DNA from: Rhodoferax sp. PAMC 29310 | Lineage (GTDB): Bacteria; Pseudomonadota; Gammaproteobacteria; Burkholderiales; Burkholderiaceae_C | DNA: 64,000 nucleotides | Direction: 5' to 3' | Assembly: GCF_017948265.1 (NCBI RefSeq) | Contig: NZ_CP072852.1 | Location: forward strand, 2,418,001 to 2,482,000 | Shown here: positions 9,801 to 17,796 of the stretch, in pieces | Numbering within the stretch: the stretch's first letter is position 1 | Layout: each line of letters opens with the position of its first letter | Translations under genes and position numbers: made by a program | The notes under the pieces: model-generated | Seen by the model: the letters and a program-made list of their open reading frames with translations, nothing else | The model's database searches: none | What the model was told of the DNA's origin: nothing

Positions 9801-9979
9801 GCCATGGTCTCGGGGTTGGCGCCCGCCAGGTTGGCAGACACGTTGATGACCGGCGTGTCGTAGCTGGGTAGCGCCGCCACCGGAATGCTACGAAAGCCAA
9901 TGACACCGGCGACGACGATGGCAATGTTGAGCAGCACCGTCATCACCGGACGGCGGATAAAGAGTTCAGACAGGTTCAT
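6893..9979 (-). CDS. RND efflux pump permease, HAE-1 / MdtB-MdtC type
   Basis: This 1028-aa inner-membrane proton-drug antiporter matches the length of AcrB/MdtC-type permeases. It starts with MNLSELFIRRPVMTVLLN. The proton-relay residues are present: the Asp pair in VGLVVDDAIVVLEN of TM4 and the Lys in IGVVKKNAIMMIDFAL of TM10. Two large periplasmic loops flank the two six-helix halves. It overlaps the adaptor gene by 4 bp (ATGA), giving translational coupling. No outer-membrane TolC partner follows, so it probably uses one encoded elsewhere. The substrate range cannot be told from sequence. Confidence 0.93.
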   Translation of the reverse strand: MNLSELFIRRPVMTVLLNIAIVVAGVIGFRSIPVAALPSYDTPVINVSANLAGANPETMASSVALPLEKQFQTVPGLKTISSTSTQGSTSLTLEFEEGRNIDAAAVDVQAALLRAQRSLPADMTNTPAYRKVNPADAPILLIALTSPSMAPSELQDYAGHLISPTLSTIDGVAQVNIFGQKRYAVRVQVKPDLLAARNMGLDELSAALRSANVNTPLGTFDGPRQTLTLQANRQLKNAADFAEIIVSNKGGNAVRLKDVARVEDSLETLKSWATLNGENSITIAIQRQPGANTVRVVDAVRAALPQLQSQLPDSITMTAVNDRSVSVREALHDVSLTLIGTIVLVVLVIFLFLRRFVATVIPALSLPVSLMGAVALLWGMSYSLDNISLLGLTLAVGLVVDDAIVVLENIIRHIEKGVPPFQAALKGAREVGFTIISISTSLIAVFIPIFFMPGVIGLLFHEFAVVVALAIVVSAFVSLTLVPMLASRFLTDESHKKPPGVVVRSFERGFDAVLGAYARWLDRALAHRKTVLMIALATFIATAWLFIVIPKGFFPEEDIGQIQVSTEASEDTSFPEMVKLQERAAAIIRQDPNVAAVSSFNGGTGAQNSGRMFVTLKPTGERLPMKKVVEGLRGKLKSVAGINVFLRPTQNLQLGGRASKAQYQYILQSVTSDELNTWVGKLQAKLRDDPAFRDVNSDAQLKGLQAQLKIDRDRANTLGVSIEGIRTALFNAFGERQVSTIYLPTDSYQVIMEVVPEAKQDESALAGIYVRSSTGGLVPLSSFTTVERTVGATSINHVGQLQAVTVSFNLAPGVALGDATAKIDAARESIRMPSSIIATYGGDAAVFKSSQGSQAALIISALLVIYVLLGVLYESFIHPITILAGLPSAAVGALATLMLFGQDLTLIATIGIVLLIGVVKKNAIMMIDFALDAQRHEGMTPAAAIREACLMRFRPIMMTTLAALMGALPIAVGIGAGAELRQPLGLAVVGGLVFSQAITLFITPVIYLALDRFSGKGPVTTPEVLAPV

Positions 9980-11271
9980 GGTGCGCTCTTGCGTTTGGGC
10001 TCAGCACCTGCGTCGGCAGCGGTTTTGTCAGTTTTCTCGGTTTTGTCGCCCTTCTCACCTTTGTCGCCTTTGTCGGCGCCAGGGGATTTGTCGCCCTTTT
10101 CGCCTTTTTCACCTTTGTCACGGCCGCCATTGCCACCGTCTTTGGTGCGTTCGACCAACGTGCTGCCGGGACGCACGTTTTGTTTGCCGTCCAGTACCAG
10201 TACCGAACCGGGTTTGATGCCTTCTACAGCGGCATCGGCGCCCTGCGAATACAGCACTTTGACGGGCATGGACTCCGCCTTGCCGTCCACCATGGCGTAA
10301 ACCAGCGTGCCACGCGCGTTTTGCACGATGGCGGCTTGGGGCACCACCACGGCGTCTTTGATCACGCCCACGGTCTGCGACACCTCCACAAAGGCACCCG
10401 GCCAAAGCTTGTGGTCGCTGTTGGCAAACACGGCTTTGGCTTTAACCGCACCGGAGCTGGCGTCCACCACGCTGTCCACAAACTTGAGGCGCCCTTCAAA
10501 CGTGCCCGCGCCGTCAGCCAGCGTGGCCGTCACGGGTGAGCCCCCTTCTTTGAGCGCGGCCAGCGCGTCGCTCAAATTGCGCTGGGGAATGCTGTAAGCG
10601 ACCGCCACCGGGTCCAACTGGGTGACGGTGACCAGCGGGGTGACATTGGCCTGCACGGCACTGCCTGGAAACACATTGATGGCCCCGACGCGCCCCGCGT
10701 GCGGAGCCACGATGCGGGCGTATGACAAAGCCACCTGGCTGGCCGACACGGACGCCTGCGAGGCCGCTACGGCAGCCAATTGCGACTCGACCACGGTCTG
10801 GCTGGCATCCAGTGCGCCTTGGGAAATGAAGTTTTGGGAGAACAACTGCTGCGAGCGAGCGAACTGCCGGCGGGCGTCTGCCAAAGCGACGTTGTCCTTG
10901 GCCAGTTGGGCGCGCACCTTGCCTACATTGGCCTCGTCGGTACGGGCGTCCAGGGTGAACAGCAGCTCACCGGCTTTGACGAACTGCCCTTCCTTGATAT
11001 GAACTCTGCTCACCAAGCTGGACACCTGGGCGCGCACGTCCACACTGGTCAGCGGCGTCACGGTGCCGGTCGCCCGCAACAGCAAAGGCATATCGATTTT
11101 TTTGGCCTTCACGGTGGTCACTGACACCGGGGCCCCCGATGACGACCCACCCCCGGCGGCAACCGGTGAAGCAGGTGTGGCAGGCGCGTTTTGTGCACCG
11201 ACTGAAGTACTCAGCAAAGCGGCCACGGCCAGACAGCACACCGTAACGGAGAGAAGGGGCAACTTGTTCAT
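9976..11271 (-). CDS. RND efflux periplasmic adaptor (MdtA-like) with a collagen-like C-terminal tail
   Basis: This 431-aa membrane-fusion protein links the permease to an outer-membrane channel. An N-terminal signal segment (about residues 5-26) ends near SVGAQ. The barrel-sandwich lipoyl halves follow (VDVRAQVSSLVSRVHIKEGQFVKAG), enclosing an alanine- and glutamine-rich coiled hairpin, and then the beta-barrel domain. After about residue 375 comes an unusual tail of roughly 50 residues built from KGEKGEKGDK- and KGDKGEKGDK-type Gly-X-Lys triplets, strongly basic and acidic and of low complexity. It is the first gene of the two-gene efflux operon. Confidence 0.9.
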   Translation of the reverse strand: MNKLPLLSVTVCCLAVAALLSTSVGAQNAPATPASPVAAGGGSSSGAPVSVTTVKAKKIDMPLLLRATGTVTPLTSVDVRAQVSSLVSRVHIKEGQFVKAGELLFTLDARTDEANVGKVRAQLAKDNVALADARRQFARSQQLFSQNFISQGALDASQTVVESQLAAVAASQASVSASQVALSYARIVAPHAGRVGAINVFPGSAVQANVTPLVTVTQLDPVAVAYSIPQRNLSDALAALKEGGSPVTATLADGAGTFEGRLKFVDSVVDASSGAVKAKAVFANSDHKLWPGAFVEVSQTVGVIKDAVVVPQAAIVQNARGTLVYAMVDGKAESMPVKVLYSQGADAAVEGIKPGSVLVLDGKQNVRPGSTLVERTKDGGNGGRDKGEKGEKGDKSPGADKGDKGEKGDKTEKTDKTAADAGAEPKRKSAP

Positions 11272-11429
11272 GGATGACGTCTATATGAAGAGAGGGAAAG
11301 TCGGGTCGGGCACACCAAACCACTCCGGTGCTCACCAGAGCGGTCAAAGGGGATTTCAATGGCGGTGAGCGGCAAGAACAGGGGCCGTGGCATGGCCTGC
11401 ACGAGGTAGTTTTTCAAGCCGTGAAGCAT
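11268..11429 (-). CDS. Possible small ORF (53 codons) overlapping the adaptor start
   Basis: An ATG-initiated frame of 53 codons ends in a TGA that overlaps the adaptor start as ATGA, the layout of translational coupling. The product has no signal, membrane segment or recognisable domain and is rich in Arg, Leu and Ser. No strong ribosome-binding site is visible. The overlap may be chance; I list it only as a candidate leader ORF within the 268-bp gap between the DUF2789 gene and the efflux operon. That gap also holds a small hairpin (CGCCTTT/AAAGGCG, 11465-11483). Confidence 0.2.
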   Translation of the reverse strand: MLHGLKNYLVQAMPRPLFLPLTAIEIPFDRSGEHRSGLVCPTRLSLSSYRRHP

Positions 11430-11539
11430 ACGTTCTGCCTGCTGTTTTTGTGCCTAGGGTCGACCGCCTTTTTTGCAAAGGCGATGTAAAGCCACGCGCC
11501 GCCCCACCTCCAAGGCAGCCACGCTTCAAGTGCGCTCGC

Positions 11540-11782
11540 TTATTCGCGCTTGGCGCGCAAGGCGAGGTTGAGCTGGTCAATAACAGCGGCCCAGTCCGCG
11601 TCTTTCAAGGCCTCTTCGCGCAGCAAGGCGGACTGGGTAGGCGTCCAGAACGGGGCGTTGGGCAATAACACGTCCGCCGCCAGTGGGGTATGGCTGGCCA
11701 GGAACTGCTGAATGTCGACCTCGCCGGCGGGCAGGCCCAACTGCAGAAATAGTTCTGAAAAAGGATGGGTCGGTGAATTCAT
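11540..11782 (-). CDS. DUF2789 family protein
   Basis: This 80-aa cytosolic protein matches the DUF2789 pattern: an N-terminal HPFSELFLQLGLP block, a middle FLASHTPLA, and the C-terminal block NAPFWTPTQSALLREEALKDADW followed by VIDQLNLALR. Its function is unknown. It is transcribed alone, divergently from the secreted protein at 11955, with 172 bp between them. Confidence 0.8.
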   Translation of the reverse strand: MNSPTHPFSELFLQLGLPAGEVDIQQFLASHTPLAADVLLPNAPFWTPTQSALLREEALKDADWAAVIDQLNLALRAKRE

Positions 11783-11901
11783 GAGGGCTCCTTGCGGGTG
11801 ACAGAGGGTTGATCGTGACCCAAGCGGCCAGATACTGCAAGCAGCTTACGCCCTGTTGGGCTATGCCCATGGCGGCGGCAACAAAGCCCCGGCGATGCGC
11901 T

Positions 11902-11924
11902 AAGTGATTGATCTACAATCACTT
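11902..11924. promoter_or_regulatory. Perfect 9-bp-arm palindrome embedding a -10-like hexamer
   Basis: The arms AAGTGATTG (11902-11910) and CAATCACTT (11916-11924) are exact inverted repeats around ATCTA. The hexamer TACAAT (11914-11919), a good -10 for the gene at 11955, lies inside it. A dyad overlapping the -10 is typical of a repressor operator, but the regulator is unknown. It sits in the divergent intergenic region between the DUF2789 gene and the secreted-protein gene. Confidence 0.45.
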
Positions 11925-11954
11925 TACTTTCAACACAGCCTCTGGACACACACC

Positions 11955-12428
11955 ATGAACCGCTGCCTCCCCCGCTCCCGCCAGTCATTTTTGCCGGCCC
12001 TGGCCCTGAGTTTTCTGGGCGCCCTCAGCCTGCTGCCCGCGCTCAGTCAGGCACAAACTGCGCTGCAACCAGGCGAGCGTGAGTTTCCCGCCAAGGCCCA
12101 GCGCGGCTCGCTGCAAGTGATTACGCCTCCCAATGTGCTTCTCAACGGCCAAGCCGCGCGCCTGTCCCCTGGCGCGCGCATCAAAGGCACGACCAACACC
12201 TTGGTGATGTCGGGTTCGCTGGTGGGCAGCACGGTGCTGGTGAACTATGTGCGCGACGTGCAGGGCTTGATTCACGAGGTCTGGATCTTGACCGAGCAGG
12301 AAGCTCGGGCCGAGCGCAAAGGCATGGAATCGGTGACCAACTTCACCTTTGGCTTCGAAGCAGACAAGCCAAAAACGGACGACGGTAAAACCCCGTTCAA
12401 CCAACTTCCCTCGTTCTCCAAGCCCTGA
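11955..12428 (+). CDS. Conserved secreted protein of unknown function
   Basis: This 157-aa protein has a clear Sec signal peptide: a basic start MNRCLPRSRQ, a hydrophobic core of about 20 residues, and a likely cleavage after LSQA at about residue 33. The mature part is polar and includes FPAKAQRGSLQVITPPNVLLNGQ, which resembles a small beta-rich periplasmic domain. I do not recognise a named family. The ATG at 11955 is chosen because the signal peptide begins there; an upstream in-frame start at 11904 would fall within the palindromic promoter region. It lies directly upstream of miaB, separated by 108 bp that hold a dispersed repeat. Confidence 0.7.
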   Translation: MNRCLPRSRQSFLPALALSFLGALSLLPALSQAQTALQPGEREFPAKAQRGSLQVITPPNVLLNGQAARLSPGARIKGTTNTLVMSGSLVGSTVLVNYVRDVQGLIHEVWILTEQEARAERKGMESVTNFTFGFEADKPKTDDGKTPFNQLPSFSKP

Positions 12429-12454
12429 CACCAGAGCGCGGCGCATGGCGCCAA

Positions 12455-12526
12455 AAAACATGACAAATAGCGGTCTAGCCTCAACAAACAGGGCGCAGGA
12501 AGCTATTTATTCCATAGCATTTTTTC
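12455..12526 (-). repeat. Dispersed intergenic repeat, copy 3 (inverted)
   Basis: Read on the minus strand it contains AATGCTATGGAATAAATAGC, then TTCCTGCGCC and a tail with GAGGCTAGACC. It is the same element as the copies at 3155 and 22191 but in the opposite orientation. It ends about 10 bp before the miaB start, so it forms part of the miaB 5' leader or promoter region. Confidence 0.6.
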
Positions 12527-12536
12527 GAGCACAAGC

Positions 12537-13895
12537 ATGAGCAAAAAAGTCTTTATCAAAACCTTCGGCTGCCAGATGAACGAGTACGACTCGGACAAGA
12601 TGAGCGACGTCCTGAAAGCGGCCCAAGGCTACGAGCCCACCACCAACGTTGACGAGGCTGACCTGATCTTGTTCAACACCTGTTCGGTGCGCGAGAAAGC
12701 CCAGGAAAAAGTGTTCTCCGACCTGGGCCGCGTCAAGCACCTGAAGAAAAAAGGCGTGCTGATTGGCGTGGGCGGCTGCGTGGCCAGCCAGGAAGGGGCG
12801 GCCATCATCGAGCGCGCGCCCTATGTGGACGTGGTGTTTGGCCCGCAAACCCTGCACCGCCTGCCGCAGCTGTTGGCCGAGCGCGAGCGGCTCAACCGCC
12901 CGCAGGTGGATATCAGCTTCCCCGAGATCGAAAAATTTGACCACCTGCCGCCCGCCAAGGTGGATGGGGCCTCGGCTTTTGTGAGCATCATGGAAGGCTG
13001 CTCCAAGTACTGCAGCTACTGCGTGGTGCCTTACACCCGGGGCGAAGAAGTGTCGCGCCCGTTTGAAGACGTGCTGGTGGAGGTGGCCGGGCTGGCCGAC
13101 CAGGGCGTGAAAGAAGTCACGCTGCTGGGGCAGAACGTGAACGCCTACCGCGCCCGGATGATTGGTGATGAGTTGGCGCTGAGCGCTGAGATGGCGGACT
13201 TTGCCACGCTGTTGGAATATGTGTCTGACATTCCCGGCATTGAGCGCATTCGCTACACCACCAGCCACCCCAACGAGTTCACCCCGTCCCTGATCGCCGC
13301 GTACGACAAGCTGCCCAAGCTGGTCAGCCACTTGCACCTGCCCGTGCAGCACGGCTCGGACCGCATTTTGATGGCCATGAAACGCGGTTACACCGCCATG
13401 GAATACAAATCCACTGTTCGCAAATTACGCGCGATCCGGCCCGACATGGCCATGAGCAGTGACTTCATCGTGGGCTTTCCCGGCGAGACGGAAGAAGACT
13501 TTGGAAAGATGATGAAGCTGATTGACGATGTGGGGTTCGATAACTCCTTCAGTTTCATCTTCAGCCCCCGCCCCGGCACGCCTGCGGCCAACTTGCATGA
13601 CGACACTCCACACGAGGTAAAGCTGCGCCGCCTGCAGCACCTGCAAGGCGTCATCAACGACAGCATCAAACGCATCAGCGAGAGCCGCTTGGGCACGATG
13701 CAGCGCCTGCTGGTCGAAGGTCCGTCCAAACGCGATGGCAGCGAACTGATGGGCCGCACCGAATGCAACCGGGTGGTTAACTTTGCCGGCCAGCCGCGCT
13801 TGATTGGGCAGATGGTGGATGTGAACATCACCGAGACACGCACGTTTTCGCTGCGCGGCGAGGTGGTCACTCAAGGGCAGCCTTTGGCGGTCTGA
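12537..13895 (+). CDS. miaB: tRNA-2-methylthio-N6-dimethylallyladenosine synthase MiaB
   Basis: MiaB is a radical-SAM methylthiotransferase that converts i6A37 to ms2i6A37 in tRNAs reading UNN codons. The 452-aa protein has the three-cysteine N-terminal cluster domain ([30 protein letters not shown]). The radical SAM cluster motif [17 protein letters not shown] lies around residue 155, and a C-terminal TRAM domain follows. The length is normal and all cluster cysteines are present. The IS481 element is inserted 9 bp after its stop, so the gene is intact but its native terminator has been displaced. Confidence 0.97.
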   Translation: MSKKVFIKTFGCQMNEYDSDKMSDVLKAAQGYEPTTNVDEADLILFNTCSVREKAQEKVFSDLGRVKHLKKKGVLIGVGGCVASQEGAAIIERAPYVDVVFGPQTLHRLPQLLAERERLNRPQVDISFPEIEKFDHLPPAKVDGASAFVSIMEGCSKYCSYCVVPYTRGEEVSRPFEDVLVEVAGLADQGVKEVTLLGQNVNAYRARMIGDELALSAEMADFATLLEYVSDIPGIERIRYTTSHPNEFTPSLIAAYDKLPKLVSHLHLPVQHGSDRILMAMKRGYTAMEYKSTVRKLRAIRPDMAMSSDFIVGFPGETEEDFGKMMKLIDDVGFDNSFSFIFSPRPGTPAANLHDDTPHEVKLRRLQHLQGVINDSIKRISESRLGTMQRLLVEGPSKRDGSELMGRTECNRVVNFAGQPRLIGQMVDVNITETRTFSLRGEVVTQGQPLAV

Positions 13896-14871
13896 GTCCG
13901 TACATGTCAAGTCCCGCCTGTTCATAAACTCGCTTGACAAACAAATCAGGTTTTTCTGCGCGCCATTTCTGCAAAGCTTGAATAGGTGTTTGGTGCTTCA
14001 AAGCCCGCTGCGGGATATGGTGGTTGTAGGTCTTTAAATAGAGCGTCAGAGTCGTCTCCAGCTCAGCCGCTGATGAGAAACGTGTTTGCTTAACCAAGTC
14101 GCTGATGCGCCCATTGAAGCGCTCCACCATGCCATTGGTTTGCGGATGGCGTGGGGGCGACAGGCGATGCACGATACCCATCTCGGCACAGCTGATGTCG
14201 AACGTATGCTTGCCCGTGGCTTGTTTGCTCTTGGCTGTAAAACGGTCGGTAAATTGACTTCCGTTGTCAGTCAGAATCTTTTGAATTCTCATGGGCGAGA
14301 CTTTTCTCAACCGGCACAAAAAATCGGTACTGCTGACGTCAGTCTGGTCGTTGTAAATGTGGAAATAGACCCACCGTGTCGCTCGATCAATGGCCACAAA
14401 GAGGTAGCGCCTCTTCGTCTCATCAGGCATCTGCGGCAGGTACTTGCTGTCAATGTGTATGAATCCAGGCTCGTAGTCCTTGAAGGTTTTCAGTGGCGCA
14501 GGCTCCCCCTCAACTTGTGGCAGCAGGCCTTTCAGATCGGAGACGCCATGGCGGCGCAAACAACGGTCCAAGCCTGAGCGTGAAACAGCGGCATTGATGA
14601 ACTCGCGGGTGATCGCCAGCAGGTCGTCCAGGGGCAGTAGAACTGTGCGCCGAAGCTCGACAACAAGTTGCTCCTGCGCTGGACTGAGCGTCGTCTTCAG
14701 CGTACGCGGGCGGTGGGAGCGATCCTCTGAATCTTCGCGCTCTTTCCACTTGCGAGCGGTGGCGGGCGTGATGTTGTATCGGTCGGCCAGCGCACTGGCA
14801 CCAGCGGGCGAGGTCCTTATCTCAGCGCGTGTGCGAGGGGTGGTTCGGGCGCAGGGATGGACTTGACTCAT
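13867..14871 (-). CDS. IS481-family transposase
   Basis: This 334-aa transposase has N-terminal HTH segments and an integrase core, with DDE residues in [23 protein letters not shown] and [11 protein letters not shown]. The ATG at 14871 (MSQVHPC) is chosen because the helix-turn-helix homology starts shortly after; the frame is open to 14982. The element contains no stop for this frame: translation continues past the IS end at 13905 and reads about 13 codons of host DNA antisense to the miaB 3' end before stopping at 13867. Its C-terminus ([12 protein letters not shown]) is therefore not native to the element. Confidence 0.92.
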   Translation of the reverse strand: MSQVHPCARTTPRTRAEIRTSPAGASALADRYNITPATARKWKEREDSEDRSHRPRTLKTTLSPAQEQLVVELRRTVLLPLDDLLAITREFINAAVSRSGLDRCLRRHGVSDLKGLLPQVEGEPAPLKTFKDYEPGFIHIDSKYLPQMPDETKRRYLFVAIDRATRWVYFHIYNDQTDVSSTDFLCRLRKVSPMRIQKILTDNGSQFTDRFTAKSKQATGKHTFDISCAEMGIVHRLSPPRHPQTNGMVERFNGRISDLVKQTRFSSAAELETTLTLYLKTYNHHIPQRALKHQTPIQALQKWRAEKPDLFVKRVYEQAGLDMYGLRPPKAALE

Positions 14872-14975
14872 GACGTCTTCTCTCCTTGTAAGGACGCAAT
14901 CACGCCCCGCATCAACTGGCGAGCTTTGAATAAGGGCCAGCTGCGGACGGGAACATGATCTCACGGGACGCGACA
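13905..14975 (-). mobile_element. Complete IS481-family insertion sequence (1071 bp) with 6-bp target duplication CGTACA
   Basis: The ends are TGTCAAGTCCCG (from 13905) and, on the other strand, TGTCGCGTCCCG (from 14975), imperfect terminal inverted repeats starting TGT. CGTACA occurs immediately outside both ends (13899-13904 and 14976-14981), giving a 6-bp target duplication. The element lies between the miaB stop and the convergent cyclase gene. Its insertion pushed the small dyad GGCCTCAGGCC (about 14985) away from miaB. The intact transposase and clean duplication suggest a recent event. Confidence 0.93.
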
Positions 14976-14988
14976 CGTACAAAAGGCC

Positions 14989-16830
14989 TCAGGCCGGGTT
15001 TTGATGCTCGTCGATGAACTCGATGAATTGATCGGGCACCAAGGGCCGGCTGAAAAAGTAGCCCTGAACTTGGTCACAGCCCTGCTCCCGCAGATAGTCA
15101 AGCTGGGCCTGGGTCTCAACCCCTTCAGCAATGGCGGACATGCTCAGGTTGTCTGCCATCTTGATGATGGCACCGACGATGGCCTTGTCGTCCGGGTCCA
15201 CGGTGATGTCGCGCACGAAGGACTGGTCAATCTTGATCTTGCTGATTTTGAACTTCTTGAGGTAGCTCAGCGAGGAGTAGCCTGTGCCAAAGTCATCAAT
15301 GGACATCCGGATACCGCGACCATGCAAATCGTTCATCACCGCAACGGCTAAGTCGGGCTTGTCCATCGTCACGCCCTCGGTCAACTCCAGCTCCAACAGG
15401 TGCGGGGCCAGACCCGTTTCCCGCAAGACCGTACTCACCATCTCAGGCAAATCAGCATGGCGAAACTGCACCGAAGAGAGGTTGACTGACAGGGTGATCG
15501 GGGCCATGCCAGCGGCCATCCAGTTCGTCCACTGCTGCGCGGCCGTGCGCAGCACCCACTCTCCAATCGGCAAAATCAGGCCACTGCTTTCGGCGATGGA
15601 AATGAACTCGGCCGGGGACACCGAACCCAATTCAGGGTGCGTCCAGCGCAACAGCACCTCGGCACCGCTCACAGTGCGTTTGTTCAGACAGACTTGCGGC
15701 TGGTAACACAGGCTCAACTGTTGGCGCTCCAGCGCTTTTCTCAAGCCGTTCTCAATGGCCAGTATCCGCTCGGATTGCGACTGCATTTCAGGGGTGAAGA
15801 AACGGTAGCCGTTTCGTCCCTCTTGCTTGGCACGGCACATGGCCGCATCGGCACAGCGAGACAGGTCATCCAGGTCAGCGCCATCCACAGGAAACATCGA
15901 AATCCCGATGCTGGGCGAGACCGTCAGCTCATGCTGCGCCAGTTGCAAGGCTTGCATGGAGGACTTCAGCAGCTTCTCGGCCATGTGAGCGGCGCCTTTT
16001 GCGTCGGTGTCCGGAAGAATCAGCACAAACTCATCCCCACCCAGGCGAGACACCGTGTCTTGCTCCCGGACCTCGGATTGCAGGCGATCAGCGAAGGCAA
16101 TCAGCAGTTGGTCGCCCACTAAGTGCCCCAGCGAGTCATTGATGTTTTTGAAATGGTCCAAATCCAGAAACAGCAACGCCAGCGACTGCTGCTTGCGATG
16201 CGCTGTCGCCAGGGCCTGTTTGCAGCGGTCAGACAACATGGAGCGATTGGGCAGGCCGGTCAAGGGGTCGAAATGCGCCAGCATGCGGATGCGTTCCTCC
16301 GCCAGCTTGTTCTGGGTGATGTTGCGTGACAAGACCACGAATCGCGGCTCGTCATTCGCCCCGCCCGCCTTGCGGGAAATGGACAACTCGAACCAGTGCT
16401 CCCCCGAGGCCAGCGGCAGCTTGAACTGCTTGCCGGTCGAACGGGCGTTCACATTGGCCTCTTGCAGTGCAGACATCACGATGGCGGCAGATTCCGGCGG
16501 CATCACCTCAGCCGCCGTCTTGCCAAGCAAAACATCAGCCGGCCGCGCCAGATACTCATCAACAGGTGTTTGGCAAGTGAGGTGCCGCCCCTCCAAGTCC
16601 ATTTCAAACAGGGCGTCAGGAATGGCGGCCATGGTGGCCTCCAGGTGCCGTTGGGCAACCAGAATCTCAGCCGTTCTGTCGCTGACCTCGATCTCCAGCT
16701 GTTGATCCCGCATTTGCATTTCAAACAGCAACCAAGCCAGATAGGTCACCAACAGACTGAAAAGCAGCGCCACAGCCACCTGCAACCCCATGTCATGCGT
16801 GGCATTCCAGCCTGCCAAGGGGCGACACAC
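14989..16830 (-). CDS. PAS-GGDEF-EAL diguanylate cyclase/phosphodiesterase (C-terminal part of a frameshifted gene)
   Basis: This frame carries one membrane helix (GLQVAVALLFSLLVTYLAWLLF) and then a PAS domain (about residues 65-185). The GGDEF domain follows with intact RLGGDEF and an REQD inhibitory site five residues before it. The EAL domain has the core GAEVLLRW, then IDDFGTGYSSLSYLKKF and AIAEGVET. Both catalytic domains look functional for c-di-GMP turnover. The reading frame truly begins upstream: joining it to 16793-17572 by deleting one base of the GGGG run at 16819-16822 gives a continuous CHASE-TM-PAS-GGDEF-EAL protein of about 860 aa. It is thus either a real frameshift or a sequencing error. 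Confidence 0.85.
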   Translation of the reverse strand: MCRPLAGWNATHDMGLQVAVALLFSLLVTYLAWLLFEMQMRDQQLEIEVSDRTAEILVAQRHLEATMAAIPDALFEMDLEGRHLTCQTPVDEYLARPADVLLGKTAAEVMPPESAAIVMSALQEANVNARSTGKQFKLPLASGEHWFELSISRKAGGANDEPRFVVLSRNITQNKLAEERIRMLAHFDPLTGLPNRSMLSDRCKQALATAHRKQQSLALLFLDLDHFKNINDSLGHLVGDQLLIAFADRLQSEVREQDTVSRLGGDEFVLILPDTDAKGAAHMAEKLLKSSMQALQLAQHELTVSPSIGISMFPVDGADLDDLSRCADAAMCRAKQEGRNGYRFFTPEMQSQSERILAIENGLRKALERQQLSLCYQPQVCLNKRTVSGAEVLLRWTHPELGSVSPAEFISIAESSGLILPIGEWVLRTAAQQWTNWMAAGMAPITLSVNLSSVQFRHADLPEMVSTVLRETGLAPHLLELELTEGVTMDKPDLAVAVMNDLHGRGIRMSIDDFGTGYSSLSYLKKFKISKIKIDQSFVRDITVDPDDKAIVGAIIKMADNLSMSAIAEGVETQAQLDYLREQGCDQVQGYFFSRPLVPDQFIEFIDEHQNPA

Positions 16831-17572
16831 TCAGTGTCCATTGCCCGTTAGGCAGTTCCAGGACGGCATTGACAGGGTCGGTCAACATTTGTGCATTGGA
16901 GGAATCAATCGACTGGCGCTTGCCCGACTCGGGCACTTTGCGCCACAGCTCGTAGGCGTAGCCACGCGCATTGATCAGCCCCAGGTTGGCGGCCTCCAGC
17001 GCTTGGGGAAAACGCAGTGTGACAAACGAAAATCCCCAAAACGTGGAACCGCCCTGGCTGTTGGTCAGAAAAATGGGCAATCGCCCCACCACACCCAACC
17101 CGCCTTGCACCAGATCAAGCGGCCCAGCCAACGTCAGCTTGCCAGAATCCCGGGCTTTGGAGGACTCAAACGCCTGCGCTGCATTGCCCAGCTGATTGAA
17201 ACCAATCAGTTTTTCATTGCCTGCCAATGGAACCACATCTTTGACAATGCCAGCTGGCGATAGCCCCAACGCAGCAATACCGGGGTAAAAGGGCAACATT
17301 TCAGTGCCCAAGGCCGCAAAATCCGGCACACTGCCCCGTGCTCGTCGAACCAGGGCCGCCAGCGCGTATGAAGCAGACAAGGAGCGATCGATACCGCGCT
17401 GCAGTGCCTGCGCCTGGTCATTGGCCAACTCTGACGCGCGGGCACGATCGTGCCTCAATTGATCCTGCTGGGCATTCCAGATCATCCACCCGCCAGCGCT
17501 GCAGGCGAGCAAAAAGACGCCAATCACCAAAGCCCATTGGCGTAAGCGGTTATGGCGGGGGGAGCGACTCAT
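16793..17572 (-). CDS. CHASE-domain sensory part of the same frameshifted cyclase gene
   Basis: This 259-codon frame encodes the N-terminal sensor: a basic start MSRSPRHNRLRQ, a membrane helix (WALVIGVFLLACSAGGWMIW) and an extracytoplasmic CHASE domain with MLPFYPGIAALGLSP and VPLAGNEKLIGFNQLGN. It ends prematurely in SPLGRLECHA just where the second membrane helix of the cyclase should begin, while the overlapping downstream frame reads PLAGWNATHD. Removing one G from 16819-16822 restores SPLAGWNATHD. The ATG at 17572 is used because the upstream 24 codons look non-coding. Confidence 0.8.
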   Translation of the reverse strand: MSRSPRHNRLRQWALVIGVFLLACSAGGWMIWNAQQDQLRHDRARASELANDQAQALQRGIDRSLSASYALAALVRRARGSVPDFAALGTEMLPFYPGIAALGLSPAGIVKDVVPLAGNEKLIGFNQLGNAAQAFESSKARDSGKLTLAGPLDLVQGGLGVVGRLPIFLTNSQGGSTFWGFSFVTLRFPQALEAANLGLINARGYAYELWRKVPESGKRQSIDSSNAQMLTDPVNAVLELPNGQWTLSVSPLGRLECHA

Positions 17573-17633
17573 TGAATTCAGTTTATCAATATTCGACAGG
17601 TAGGAAACAACGACATCCGCGCCCACCGGGCAT

Positions 17634-17673
17634 CTGTTACACAAACGCCATCAATCTGCCATAGAGGTGTCAC
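17634..17673 (+). promoter_or_regulatory. Putative Pho-box array (four 7-bp units, exact 11-bp period)
   Basis: Units CTGTTAC (17634), ACGCCAT (17645), CTGCCAT (17656) and GTGTCAC (17667) recur at exactly 11 bp with 4-bp spacers, as in PhoB sites (consensus CTGTCAT-N4-CTGTCAT). Individual units match 4 to 6 of 7 bases. A weak -10 (AACATT, 17685-17690) lies about 11 bp beyond the last unit, the spacing expected at PhoB-activated promoters. It is 124 bp upstream of the olsB-like gene. Confidence 0.55.
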
Positions 17674-17796
17674 GCCACCCCGCCAACATTCAGGGGCTAG
17701 CTAAAAAGAAGAGGCAAGACACGGGCCGAGACCACTGGTGACGGCGCCCAAGATCTCAGCCATTCAGAACTTTTTGAACCTCTGAAGGAGAACCCC

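Noticed and set aside
7034..9871. Two long plus-strand open frames (450 and 490 codons) opposite the RND permease gene
   Set aside because: They are rich in His, Gln and Gly, lack any domain and mirror a high-GC gene read antisense; the permease on the minus strand is unmistakable.
14984..15000. GGCC-TCA-GGCC dyad as the original miaB terminator displaced by IS481
   Set aside because: The stem is only four bp and overlaps the stop codon of the convergent cyclase gene; suggestive but not enough for a feature.
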